Shown in pieces: positions 10,901 to 23,600 of a stretch of 64,000 nucleotides of DNA. Each line of letters starts with the position of its first letter. Position 1 is the first letter of the stretch. The DNA is from an uncultured Isosphaeraceae bacterium (lineage in GTDB: Bacteria; Planctomycetota; Planctomycetia; Isosphaerales; Isosphaeraceae), in assembly GCA_945957605.1 (NCBI GenBank), contig CAMFLR010000027.1, positions 1 to 64,000 on the forward strand, in the 5' to 3' direction. Under the pieces are notes generated by a model, which did not search any database, was not told the origin of the DNA, and saw only the letters and a list, made by a program, of their open reading frames with translations. Made by a program: the position numbers and the translations under genes.

Positions 10901-11500
10901 CGCGACAAGCCAGGGCGAGCGAGCCAGATAGTTGCCGATCCCACGGATTTCGCGGCAGTCAGCCCTGACGGCCGCTGGGTTGCGTTCGGGTCGTGGTTAA
11001 CGCGAGTGATGGTGTACGACATTGAATCCAAGACGAAGGTCTGGACTTCCCCGCTCGCTCCAGGCTCGATCTGCAAGTTTTCCCCCGACAGCAAGTGGCT
11101 CGTCACGTTGGCCGAGGGCAGCCGGATGTTTCGAGTGGGAACCTGGGAGCCAGGCCCAAAGCTAGGCGACGGTAAAATCGCCGCCTTCCTGCCGGGAGGC
11201 GATGCTGCGTTTCTTGTTACCAGGGCGAGCCTGATCCGGATGGTGGAAACCTCCACAGGGCGCGAATTGGCCCGGTTCCAGGATCCCGATGAAAGTGTCG
11301 TCGAAATCGTCGTTACCCCGGACGGTGGTAAGCTCCTGGCGACACATCGAGAAGGCCTGCGCGTTTGGGACCTGCGTAAAATTCGAGCCGAGCTCGCCAG
11401 GATGGAGCTCGATTGGGACGCCCCGCCCATTCCTGCGGCCTCTCCCGTCGCACCTGTGACCTCGGTTCGATTCGTCGAAGCCGAGGTTCCCGCCCCCTGA
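7988..11500 (+). CDS. Transmembrane Ser/Thr protein kinase with C-terminal beta-propeller
   Basis: 1,170 residues starting at GTG within the sigma-factor stop. The Hanks-type kinase domain spans roughly residues 85-390: glycine loop IGVGGMGVVYEAE, ATP lysine in VALKVLH, catalytic HRDVKPSN, DFGLAK and YMAPERF. A linker of about 50 residues before the catalytic loop is an insertion often seen in planctomycete kinases. One membrane helix lies near 416-438 (LVAALATSAAILTILIAIV). A short coiled segment follows, then an extended WD40-like repeat region to about 1130. The kinase therefore faces the cytoplasm and the propeller the other side. It probably senses an envelope signal and modulates the coupled sigma factor; that link is inference from operon structure. 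Confidence 0.93.
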   Translation: MTEPTRDDEFEVAAESFVDRLRAGALPSISEYVLRHPELADEIRDLFPALVEVEGMKRDFNASSGPIADYQGSNAEISRPDRLGDYRILRVIGVGGMGVVYEAERESLQAHVALKVLHNRCQSDREYRSRFRNEARSAARLHHSNIVPVFDFGDQEGVLFCVMQYIPGHALDRILDGVKQLRGGKSLDSADVWVNRSSAVGEQASAPPDTHATDASQLSTLAGSDLPSYHREVARIGAEVAGALSYAHSRGVLHRDVKPSNLLIDSQGTPWITDFGLAKFEGSDDLTVTGDIVGTIRYMAPERFEGKSDARCDIYALGATLYEMLALRPAYEAPDRAALIRQIIETRPTPLRKLDRRISRDLETVVHKAIAHDPSDRYRSAADLAEELRRVIENRSILARRIFPHEQLWRWCKRNPLVAALATSAAILTILIAIVSANSSHKMRRANDEIREHLQRAEFAEAQRSEQLWEAKLAQARAGRFSRRSGQRFDTLAAIEAATKIGRQLGHPPSQFDKLRNEAIAALALPDIRITRTFGQVVEGEDIDLDEDFVHYVLTDRHGRAVVRRVIDDVEMARLPDDPEKSRSVCFGSDRWLIDVVAGKRLRAWDLSGGEPKVRIDTKAAIIWWDSRADGSMLATTHADGSIAAYELPSGRRICSFPRGGLSGNTMARLHPSAPFLLVTAYEMAHAEIRDLKTGATTRVQLPKSWDSIGAYGPDWTADGREFAVANGNGGSIAIYAFEPKDGSVRLARLFESETIPNGLILRFNPKGDRLLARGWAGSITMFDPKDGRLLFEAPRNGIWTPRSFRLDRLGRQASPAREGDYEPRYGIWSIADGRESPLLRSNSTQGNAGSVAISPDGRLVVTGIGQRLVFFEVATGRELGGMAVPKSISGPRPVFDGTGALLISETSKLTRWPVRQDPASPENIVVGPPERLDTPSGVLTPAASDDGRIVAVPMADNYGMWPLRGGWVLHRDKPGRASQIVADPTDFAAVSPDGRWVAFGSWLTRVMVYDIESKTKVWTSPLAPGSICKFSPDSKWLVTLAEGSRMFRVGTWEPGPKLGDGKIAAFLPGGDAAFLVTRASLIRMVETSTGRELARFQDPDESVVEIVVTPDGGKLLATHREGLRVWDLRKIRAELARMELDWDAPPIPAASPVAPVTSVRFVEAEVPAP

Positions 11501-11554
11501 CCGGATCGTTTCTTTTTCGCAACGTCGATCACTCACCGGTCCCGGCGATCCTCC

Positions 11555-11568
11555 CGCGCGCAACTTAA
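11555..11568 (+). promoter_or_regulatory. 14-base motif upstream of the giant gene (copy 2)
   Basis: An exact second copy of CGCGCGCAACTTAA, 90 bases before the start of the 4,414-residue protein. At this distance it could be the -35 region of a promoter read by the ECF sigma factor encoded upstream. No convincing -10 could be chosen by eye. Confidence 0.4.
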
Positions 11569-11658
11569 TCCTTCGACGCGACGATGTGGGAATCCTCCTC
11601 ACGAAGGGGCCGACATCCTCGCCGTCCACACCCCCATTGATTCGCACCACAGAGACCG

Positions 11659-14600
11659 ATGATGTTGACCAAGAGCCATCGACGGATCGGGCTGCGCCTA
11701 TCTTCTCGACAGAAGTTTCGCGACGCCCGACGCCGGCTCGCCATCGAGGGACTCGAAGACAGGACGATGCTCGATGGCACGTCGCTGACATCGACCCAGG
11801 TCTCGCAATTTATCGAGTCGGCGCGGGGGAAGATCGCCGCCATCCAGGCGCAGGCCAACAACCTGGTGTCAGGCGCGCTCACGGCTCTGCCGATCATCGG
11901 CAAGTCGACGAAGGATCTTTTCGGTCCCGCCAACGACACGGGGGCGACACTCAATGGCGTGTTCAACGCAATCGAGGCCCAGCTTGACGCCGCCGACAAC
12001 TTTGTCAAATCTCACAACCAAGCGTACACCCAGACCCTGATCCAGCAGACCCTGTTCGACAATCTCAAGGACTATCTCGGCGACCAGAATGGCGATGGCT
12101 TGAACGCGCAAGACGTCGTCATTACCAACTTCAATCCCACGGCCGCGTCGATCACCGTCGACCTCGATCTCGTGAAGGCATTCACCTTCTCGAAGAGCCT
12201 TGCCTTCAGCCTGGGACTGCCCGGTTTCCCGTTCCAGGTGACGTCCGGAAGCAACGTGGGACTGGACCTCACGCTGTCGCTCGATCATCTCAAGTTCGGA
12301 CTTGCCACAACGACATCTCAGCCGTTCGTCGACGTCTCCGCGAGCACGTTCGGCGTCGGTGTGACCGCAACCTACTCCACGGGCGAGATCGACGCGCAGT
12401 TCGGCTTCCTGGCGATCCAGAACATTCCGGGGCAGGCTCCGACTCTTGGTTTGGGTGGATCGATCGACTTCGGCTTCGACACGACGAGCGGTACGCTTAC
12501 CGCGCCTCAACTCAATGTGACGGCGAGCGTCGACTTGCCGTTCCAGACCAAGGACCTCGGGAATATCCCGGTCATTGATGTCAAATTGCCCGAGTTTCAG
12601 GCCGACCTCAAGGTATCCTGGCCGATACTGCGGACCAATCCCAACGGCGCGATCACGACGTTTGGCGATAATGGACCGGACGTCTCGCTCGAAGACGTAA
12701 AGGTCTCGGTGGGCGGTCTTCTGGGAACTCTCGCGACGCCGGCGATGGCCTATCTTCAATACCTCCTGCTGCCGATGCAGGCGGCCGTGTCCGTGCTCAA
12801 CGCGCCAATTCCGGGGCTGAGCGATCTCTGGCAGCTCGCTTTCGACAAAGATGTGTCGCTCCTGAGCCTGGCAAACGTCATCAGCGATATCGACGTTCTC
12901 CCGCCCGAATTCAAGCCGATCGTCGAGGCGGCCGATGTGGTGAGCGGCCTCATCGAGTCGATCAACGGCTTGACCTCGAACTTCTCGACTGATCTGGGCA
13001 ACTCTTATATCAGCGTCGGTAGCGTCGATTTCAGCGAGCTGGCGAATGGCGCCAAGACAGACCTTCGGTCGCTTCAAAGCGGCTGGGGAAACCAGTCGAT
13101 CACTGATTTCCTCGGCGACCCTGCCAACTTTGGTACTCCTCTGACAGGTCTCGCGCCTTACGTCCAGCCGATCGCCACGAAGCTCGTCGACCGGCTTAGC
13201 AGTCTCCCCCTTCCCGACTCGGTCAAGAACGACCCCAACTATCAGCAAGCGATCGATCACTTGAAGCAAGCGATCGACGGCCTCGGGTCTAAAGTCTCGC
13301 TGAGCTTCCCGCTGATTGATGACCCATCCGGTAGTGTTTTCAAACTCTTCCTGGGTATCGACACCCAATTCGTGAATTTCACGATCGACTTGCCTGATCT
13401 GGAAATTGCCCAGGCCAATGCGTTCGATGTTCCCATCGGCGGCGACGTGCTGGGCACGATCATCAAAGAATCAATGCCGGTGAAATTCGACGGTGGGCTG
13501 GTCGCCTCGGTCTATCTCAACATGGGATACGACACGCGCGGCCTGCGCGACCTCTTCCACAGTGGTATTACAGGATTGGCCGATGGCTTCGAGTTCACGG
13601 TCGACCCCAATAGGCCGCTGTTCTCGCTTAATGGCACGATGAGCGCCACGGTCGGTCCGGATCTCGACGTGGGAATCGGTGCTCTCTCCGCGGGCGTGTC
13701 GGGCTCGCTCAACTCGAACATCAGGCTGGTTATCGCCGGCTCATCCGACGGCACGTTCCGCCCCTCACTCGACTCGAACGCCGATACGCCCGTCTTGCAC
13801 GGGAGCGGCAAGGTCACAGCGAGCATAAGCGCGGGTGCCTATGTCCGAGTGGGAACCGATTCGTTCAACAAAAAATTCTATCTGCTCGGCCCCTACGACA
13901 TCGGCAGTGTCGTTCTGCTGGACCTCGATAGCAACGGCTATGGCAACCCCTATCAATCGGCGGTTTTTGGCGGCGAGCCGAGCGCTTCGATTAGCGACGC
14001 GACCGTTACGCGGTCGCAAACGGGCACAGTTCCCGCGACATTCACAGTGACGCTCTCGTGGCCTGTGCAAGAGACCGTCTCAGTTGGTTATGTAACGGTC
14101 GTGGGCGGCTCGGCGTCGGCAAGCGATTTCGTGGCGACGTCGGGCACTCTCGTTTTCCAACCGGGAGAGTACCGCAAGACGATCACGGTGAACGTCAACG
14201 GCACGACGGCGATGGGGCAGGATAAGACGTTCGTCGTCAACCTCGTCAATCCGGCCCTGGTCAAGATCGACGACAACTTCGGACTCGGAACGATCCACAA
14301 CCCGAACGTCCAGGGGGTTTACACGACGCCGACCGGCCCGCTCGACGCGACGTTTGGTACTGCAGGCCTCTCGGCCCCGGTTGCATCCACATCGTCCAAC
14401 GCATTCCACGCACTGGCTTACGACTCGAACGGGCGGCTGCTTGCCATTGGCGGTAGTTCGACATTGCCGGAGGTCGTGCGCTACAATCCTAACGGCACGC
14501 TCGACACGACGTTCAACAGCTCGGGTGTTGCAACTACCACAGTCGGCGGATTGGGCTATTCGGGCGCGGTGTACCCCAGCGGACCGAACAAGGGGAAGAT

Positions 14601-17600
14601 CCTGCTGGTTGGTTACGTTTCCTTCCCTTTCATCACCAAGATCCGCGTAACACAACTCAATGCCGATGGCACGCCAGACCTGACCTTCGGCCCGACGGCC
14701 GCCGGTGCCGGTTCCGGCTCGGGCTTCCTCGACATTGAAACGCCTCCTTATGCGTCGGCGAGAAATCAGGGGACGGCTATCGCCATTCATCCCGACGGAC
14801 TTGGGTTCGACGTCATCGGCAACAACACGACGGGCGGGTCGAACGGCGAATTTATCGTGGTCGGGCACTTCAACGCGAACGGCAGCCCGATCAAGACGGC
14901 TTTCACGAATAACGACGGCAAGCCGTTCGGCATTCTGAAAATCACCGGCCCCGACGCTAAGGCCGCCGGGGCGTTGGAAGCGGCCTATGGTCCCGACGGG
15001 CTACTCTATCTCGGCGGCTTCACCTCGGCGAATGGCGCCACGCTCATACGCCTTAATTCCGGTGGCCAACTGGATCAGAGCTTCGGAATCGGCGGATACG
15101 CCGCCGTGCCATTGGGCGGCAGTGTCTCAGGTACGCAGATTAATGACTTCAAATTCCAAGCCGACGGCAAGATCGTGGTCGTGGTGAACGCAGTTGGAAT
15201 AGGTGGCAACTATCTCGCCATCGGTCGTCTCAACGCGAACGGGATGCTCGACACGGCCTTCAATCAGTCGGGCCTGCGGATCGACACGATCAACAACGGG
15301 CGCTCGCTTACTGGCGTCGCGATCCAGCCCGACGGCAAGATCGTCGCGACTGGCTTCGCCTCAAGCGGTGCAAAGTTCATGGCGGTTCGGTTCCTGCCCG
15401 ACGGCTCGCTGGACTCGACCTATTCAACCGATGGCACCGGATTCATTTTCTCCACTCCCACCGGCGCGTCAGGGGTCAACAACACGACGCCGGCCATCAT
15501 CGATGCTCAGGGGTCGGCGGTCGCGGGTGGAAATGTCGTCAAGTCGGGCACTGCCATGAACAACTTTGGAGTGGTGAGGTACGAGGAGCCTCGAGCGAAC
15601 CTGGGGATCTCGATATCCGCCACCACGCCAACGGCCCCCGCAGGTGGCACGGTCACGTATCTCATCAACTTGGCCAACACGGGTGACGACGCGGCGCTAC
15701 CTTCGTGGAAGCTTACGCTCCCCGCCGGCCTCACTTTCGTTTCGATTAGCGGCGACACGCGCTGGGCCTTCTCGACGCCGGCCGTCGGCCTGAACGGGAC
15801 GATCATCGCCGGCGCCCGTCTGCTCAAAGCCAATGACTTCACCGGGGCTCCGGACGACACCACGTTCGTTCTGGTCGTTCACGTTGACGGAAACTACCAG
15901 CCCCCGGCATCGGTCACGATGACGGTCGTTGCGGGTTCGGCAACTCTCGACCCGGTCACGGCGAACAACACGGCCAGCGTCACGCTGCCGGTCGACCCGC
16001 TTTTGCTTTCCATCACTGGCACCACGGTGCCCGAAGGAAACTCGGGAACGACCGGAGCTGTATTCACAGTCTCTTTGAATAACGCGAGCTGGCAGACGGT
16101 GACGGTCGGCTACAAGACCGTCGCGGGAGGCACGGCGACAACGGCGGATTTCACGTCGGTTTCGGGCACGCTCACATTCGCGCCGGGGGAAACGTCGAAG
16201 ACGATCGTCGTGCCGGTGATCGGCAACACCACACCCCAGTTCGACCGAACATTCCTGGTCAACCTGACCGCGCCCGGTGTCGGCACGCCGCTCAATGCCA
16301 TTATTGCAACGAACATCGCCTATGGGACGATCACCGACGACGACTCGGGCGCTGTGTTCAACCCGACCGGCCCGCTCGATGTCACGTTCAACGCGACGGG
16401 AACGAAGACGCAGTCGCTTCCGGGCATCGTCAAGGGAACGGCTGTCGCGGTCGATGCGTCCGATCGAATCATCGCGGGAGGAGCACCGCAAAATTCTCTG
16501 GGTCTCGATTTTGGGTTTGCGATTGCGCGGTACAACCCGAACGGAACGCTCGACACAACTTTCGGCGGCACCGGGCTTCTGAACTTCAACCCGTTTACCA
16601 ATCCCAATACTGGTGGCGGGCTCGAAGCGGTCGACGTCGAGAAGTCGGGGACGAACCTCAACAAGGTCGTCGCTATGGGTGGCGGCCTAATGTACCGGTT
16701 CAATATCGACGGCATGCCCGACACGACTTTCGGCACGAACGGCGTCGTCAGTACCGGCCTCACGCCGGTATCCGACTCGATTTACCGAGGTGGGATTTAC
16801 GCGGACAAGATCGTGATTGCCGGCGGAAGCTTTGTCTACCGCTATAACCTCGATGGAACGCTCGACAAGACCTTCAATGGCACCGGGATGTCGGCCTCGC
16901 TCAGGTTCGGCAACAACACCGCACGGATCTACGGCGTCGCGACGACGCCCGACGGTAAGATCATCGTCACGGGCGATGCGCTGCCCTCCTCCACTCACAC
17001 CTTCTTCATCGCCCGATACAACGCCGACGGTACGCTCGATTCAACCTTCGGCACGACCCTGCCGATGGCCATGACCGCGAATGGAATCGGCTACGCCATT
17101 ACCATCGATCCCCTGGGCCGCCCCGTGGTCGCGGGCAAGCTCGCTAACTCTGGAGGAGGCGTTGCCCGGTTCACGGCGGCCGGGGCACTCGACACGACTT
17201 TCAATGGGACCGGATACCAGACCGACAACTTCTCAAATAACATCAATCTCACTTTCGACGCGGTCGCCGTCGGTCCCGACCTACGAGTCATCGCCGCCGA
17301 TAAAACCATCGGTCGCGGTCTCGTCGCCCGTTTCAATGCCGATGGGTCGAAAGACTACACGTTTGGCTCGCAGACGACGCTCAATCCGAACCAACTCTAT
17401 GCCGGTATGATCTCCGGTCGCTCAACCACGGCGACGGCACTGGCGGTGACCTCGACGGGTGGAATCGTCGTTAACGGAACCTCTACAGCAACATCCGGCC
17501 CGAACGACTCGACGATGTTCTTGCAGAAGATCGAGCCGAAGCGCGCGAATCTGGCTGTCACCGGCTTCGCCACGCCGACGACGGTGCCAGCCGGCCAGAC

Positions 17601-20600
17601 CCTGACTTATACCTACTCGGTTACCAACCAAGGCGACTCCGCCGATTACGTCTCGTTCTCGGAATTGATTCCAGCCAACACGACCTTCGTCTCTGCAACC
17701 GCGCCGGCCGGATGGACGCTCACAACCCCGGCCGTCGGAGGCACCGGCACGATCTTCGCCAACCGGCGTACTTTTGCCGCGGCGGACGGAGCGCAGACGA
17801 TCACAGTGACACTAAAGCCGATCGTCCTGCCACGGAACACGGTGATCGCAACGACGGCGAAAGTCGCGTCTGCCACCGTCGACCCTGTGACGACGAACAA
17901 CTCGATGAATATCAACGCAACGGTGGCGAACGGCCCCCCGACCGTCTCGATCTCGCTCAACACCTCGACCCCCGCGCCCGGCGACACCTTGACGGCGACG
18001 GCAATCGCCTCGGATCCGAATAACGATCCCGTCAGCCTCACGTTCGTCTGGCAAGTCAACGGCCAGACCGTCCAAACGCATCCCCTCGGCGCAGGGCAAC
18101 TCGTCGACACGCTCTCGCTGGCCGGACTTCAGGCGGGCGCGCGGATTGTGCTTACGGTCACGCCCAGCGATGGTCTCGTAACGGGAGCCGTCGCGGTTGC
18201 CTCGGCAATCGTCACTGCCATTCCTGTCACTCCGCCGACTGTGACAACTCAATCCGCCACGTCGATCAAGACGACTGGCGCGACCCTGAACGCGACGGTT
18301 AACCCCAATGGGTCGACGACCACAACCGGCTTCCAGTATTCGACCGATCCGTCGATTCCCACGAACGTTGTCACGACCTACGCGGGCGGGAACGGTTACG
18401 GCAGCACCGACGGTGCAGCAGCCTCCGCGAAGTTCGACGAGCCGCTCGGCGTGGCGATTGATGCTTCGGGGAATATCTTCGTCGCCGACACATTCAACCA
18501 CACGATTCGCAAGATCACTTCAGCGGGTGTCGTCTCCACCATCGCCGGCACGCCGGGAGTTGCCGGGTCCGCCGATGGCGTCGGCGCGTCGGCCTTGTTC
18601 CGAGATCCCCAGGGGATCGCGGTCGACGGCGCAGGCAATCTCTACGTCGCCGACTCGCTCAATAACACCATTCGATTCATCACGTTCGTCAACGGTGTTG
18701 CCAACGTCTCGACCCTCGCCGGACAGGCCGGTCCGGGACTTGGCTTCGCAGACGGCCACGGAACTGCCGCGAAATTCGCCTACCCGATCGACGTAGCCGT
18801 CGACCCGGCGGGCAATGTCTACGTCGCCGATGCCGGCAACTCGGCGATCCGCAAGATTTCGGTTCTCGGCGATGTGACGACCGTTGTCGGTGTCTCGGGT
18901 CAGCAGACGAACACCGATGGTGACTTCGCCACAGCGCGGTTCATCAATCCCTATGGCGTGGCGTTCGATGGTTCGGGCAATCTTTATGTTGCCGACGCGG
19001 GATCGAACACAATCCGCAAGATCACATTCGCCACCGCGACCACGGGTGTGGTGACCACGCTGGCCGGCTCTCCGGGCCAGCATGGCAATACCGACGGCAC
19101 AGGCTCAGCGGCTCGGTTCTACACTCCTCAGGGCATTGACGTCGACGCCTCGGGCAATATCTACGTCGGTGATTTCAACAACCAGGAGATCCGCAAGATC
19201 ACGCCGTCCGGCGTCGTGACAACACTTGCCGGCTCTCCCGGTAACTCCAACGGCAACAATGGAGTCGGCGCGACTGCTGGAATCAGCCATCCGGGTGGAG
19301 TCGCCCTCGACGCGTCGGGGAACATCTACGTCGCCGCGTTCGGCGACAACGCAGTCCGGAAATTGTCGACGCCTTCGATCCTCTCAGCGACATCCGTGAA
19401 TGCGTCCGGACCGGTCGCGGTCGCTCTCTCAGGCCTTCAAGCCAACACGACTTACTACTACCGCGCTGTGGCTTCGAACGCCGGCGGTCAGGCGTTGGGC
19501 CAGATTTTTAGCTTCACCACTCTCGACTCCACCCCGAAGTTCGGCGAGCTCACTGGAGTGGCGGCCGTTTACGGGACGAGCCAGGTTTCAATCTTCGGTC
19601 AAATCAATTCGCCCGATGGATCGTTCTTTTCACCGGGCGAATTCGTGAACGTCACGATCAACGGCGTTACCGAGCAGGCTCCGATCAGCGCTGGCGGGGC
19701 GATTGGTTTCAACTTCATCCTGCCGACAAGCCCTCCGTTCCACGCAGGAACATACAAGATTAGCTTTGACTATCCGGGAGATGGAAACTTCGGCCCGGTC
19801 TCGTCGGGCGCGGCAAGCCCGAGCCTGACCATCCAGCAGAATGTGCCCATCGTAGGACTGACCTATCCCCAGCCGCGCGTGGCAAACGGCGTCTCAACAT
19901 TCCCGGTCACACCCTATGCCATCGGCCACGTTGCCGGATTTGACGACACTCCACAGACGTTTGCAAACCAGGAAGCCGGCACGTTCACTGTGACTTACTA
20001 CGCGGGGTTCGGCGTCCAGCCCGGTACAACTCTGCCCGGCACCACTACGCCTCCCAGCCTGCCGGGCGACTACACTGCGCTCGTCCATTTTAATGGCTCG
20101 ATCGACTACACTCCGGCAGATGCAACGCCGATCGGCTATACCATCACAGATGGTCGGCCGTTCGCCCAAGACGACAGTTACAACGCCAATCGCGCGGCGA
20201 CTTTGGCCGTTGACGCGGACCACGGTGTTCTTGCCAACGACGTCGATCCCTTTGGCCGATCGATCCACGCCGTGCTCGACACGACCACGGCTCACGGCGC
20301 TCTTGCGCTCTCTTCGGATGGATCGTTCAGCTATCAGCCCAATGGAAGCTATTTCGGTCTCGACACCTTCACGTACCATGCCGAGGCCGCCGACGGGAGC
20401 CGATCTCCCGCCGTGGTTGTTCGGATCTCGGTCTCGCCGGTCGTCGCCGCGGATGACCACTATAACGTCGGTGCCGGATCACTTCTGATCGCTGCGCCTG
20501 GTGTGCTTGGGAACGACACCGACGCGTCAGGATCAGCTCTCTCGGCTGTCGTCGTTCAATCGCCGAGTCATGGACAACTTACGCTCAATGCCGACGGCTC

Positions 20601-23600
20601 TTTCTCCTACCAAGCAGACTTCGGTTACTCGGGTACAGACAGCCTCCGCTACAAGGCAAGCGACGGAACTTACGACTCGCTCCCAGCGACGGTCACGTTC
20701 TTTGTGACCTCAGCCAGCATTCAGGCCGTCGACGACGAGTATGCAACGACCTTCAATAGCCCCCTCACCGTCGACGCCGCACATGGGCCGCTCGCCAACG
20801 ACGCGAACGTTCCCGGTGGAACTCATTCTGCTCTCTCACTCTCGGTGGTAAGTCTGCCGGCGCATGGCTCACTCACGATCGCGGCTGACGGATCGTTCAT
20901 GTATACACCCGACGACAACTTCTACGGTGTCGATGTCTTCACCTATCAGGCGGTCGTCAACGCGCAGGCGTCGCGCACTGCGACGGTCGAGTTCGACGTA
21001 TCCCCGATCTCGGTGCCCGATCAGTCATACCAGGCCGTAAGATCGCGGACCTTGGTTCTCGGTGTCTCATCCGACCTCCTGGCCAATCTCGTCGATATTG
21101 CTCCCTTCACAATCGTCGGTATCACCGACGTATCGGCGTCGAATGGCGGTTCTGTGACGATCGAAGGAGACGGGTCGGCCGCGACCGGCTCGCTTGTCTT
21201 CACACCGGCCGACGGATTCGAAGGAGTCGCGAGCTTTACCTTCCGAGCTCACGACGCAGGTGGGTTCGAGTCGCTCCCGGTGACCGTCTCAATCCAGGTA
21301 ACACCCGTCCTGGCGAGAGACGACGCCTTCGTCATCTCCCCCCCCGCCAGGACGGCGAATTTCAGCAAGGCCGATCTTCTGGCCAACGACGTCGATCTCG
21401 ACGCAGGCAATGCTTCCGACCTGACCATCTCAGAGATCGGCACTCCTGCACATGGCTCGCTGTCGATCGCCGACGACGGAAGCTATCTCTACACGCCCGA
21501 CACCGGTTTCTTCGGTATCGACTCGTTCACGTACCGTGCGAACAACGGAACCTTCGATTCAAATCTCGCCACTGTAACCATCAACGTCGGGTCGGCGGCG
21601 GTTGATGACTCTTACATCATCACTCCGAACCCGTCTCCCACCACGGGCCTGACCGTCGACGCTACGCACGGTGTTCTGGCCAATGATAGCCCCAATGCTG
21701 CGTTCGTCGGGCTTGTCTCGGGTGCGACGCACGGTGAAATTCAACTCGATCTCGACGGCTCGATTCGGTTCTATGACGACACCGATCCGAACACCGGTCT
21801 CCCTAATCTCGACCCCGTCCAGTTTAACTATGAGGCATACGACACTGCGGGCAACGATATCGGCCGCGCGACCGTCACGCTCAACATCGTACCAGTCTAC
21901 GGATATGACCTTCAGTTCAACATTCTCAAGAATCAACCGACGAGCCTCGACCTCGTCGACCCTGCCCTGAACCTCAAAGGCGCCTCTCTTAGTGTGCAGA
22001 TCGTCAACGGACCCGCTCATGGGACGCTCACTCTCTCCGACGATGGGATCACGCCGACCTATACCCCCGACTCTGGCTATACCGGCGCTGACCAGTTTAC
22101 CTACACATTGTCGGACGGGACGCGGACGTACAATGTCGCCACGGTCGACTTGACGGTCGCCGCTCTCTTCTCCGCCAACTACCGGTACTCAGTCGCCGAT
22201 GGTATCGAGTTCGACGGTTTTCTTAGTGAGTTGGTCGACGGCACGTATCCCGCCGGCGAGTCGCCGGTCACGGTTGATCTGGCGACCGTGATCGGGCCGA
22301 TGCATGCCTCGGATTTCACCATCGGTCCTGATGGTATGTTCGCCTACACGGGGAATCTCAACTACTTCGGCGTCGACTCGTTCTCCTTCGAACTCGTTAA
22401 TGCTCTAGGCGAGCATTCCCCCCGCGCGACCGTCCTTTTCACGGTCTTCCCTGTCAATATCCAGTCAGAGAATTACACGGCGAATCAAGACTCGACCCTC
22501 ACTGTGGCTGCACCCGGCGTCCTCGCCAATGATGACAACCTCAACAATGATTCGATCTTCCCCGTGATCTATGCGAACCCGCTCCACGGCCAGCTTACAA
22601 TGGCTCAGGACGGCTCGTTCACCTACACGCCCGATCCCGGTTTTTCGGGTTTCGATGTCTTCCGTTACTATGATTATGATACGACGCGCGACAACATAGC
22701 CTCTGGATTCATCGTTCCTGATTTCATCGTCGTACAGCCTGTCGCGGCTGAGGATGGGTCGGTCGACGTAGATCTCGGCAACTTCATCGATGCCGAATAT
22801 CCAGATAGTCTCAAGGCGAACCTCATCTTCTCCGTCGCCGACGCGAGTCACGGAACGATTACCCTTCTCAGCGATGGCCACACGGCGCGATTCACGCCTG
22901 CCGCGAATTACAATGGTCCAGCCTCCTTTAACTTCACATATGCCACATCAGCCGATCCCAACTTCCATCACGCCTCGCGGATTGACCTTTCAATCACTCC
23001 AGTGAATGACGCGCCGGTGGCGACAGATGGCGCAACATCGGTCGTCGCCGGGACGCCGGATGGAGTGGTGATCGACCTCACCGGACTGGTGAGTGACGTT
23101 GAGACCGCACCGTCGGATATGACGTACACAATCGTCGATCCACCCGCGCTTGCGGCTGGAACACTCGTGCCAATCATCGGGCATGTCGGACAGTTCCGCT
23201 TTATCCCAGCCCCCGGTTACACGGGACAGGCGAGCTTCACCTACCAAGTCACGGATACAGGTGACCCCACTGGATCTCAGGGTAATTCGCTCTCCAGCGC
23301 AGTCGCGACGTTCCGGATCAACGTCGTCTCGTCTCTTGCGATCCAGTCGGTCGTCAATAGCGGGCCGGTCTCCTACGGCCAGTCGGTCACGATCAGCGTC
23401 ACGGCCACCGGACAGGGGGCACTTTCTTACACCTTCCTCGTCGACGCCGACGGAGTCATTCAAACTAACTCTGGTGCCGACAATCAGGTCAAGATTCTGT
23501 TCAGCACGGCCGGGACTCATCACGTCGGCGTTCGCGTGACTGACGGGGGCGGTCATTCAGTTCAGGGCGATACAGACGTCGTGGTGAACAAGGCGACAAC

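Noticed and set aside
11869-13368. Long open frame of 499 codons on the minus strand inside the giant gene
   Set aside because: It is Arg/Asp/Val-rich, lacks family motifs and start signals, and mirrors the codon structure of the real + strand gene, as do many other antisense frames in this stretch.
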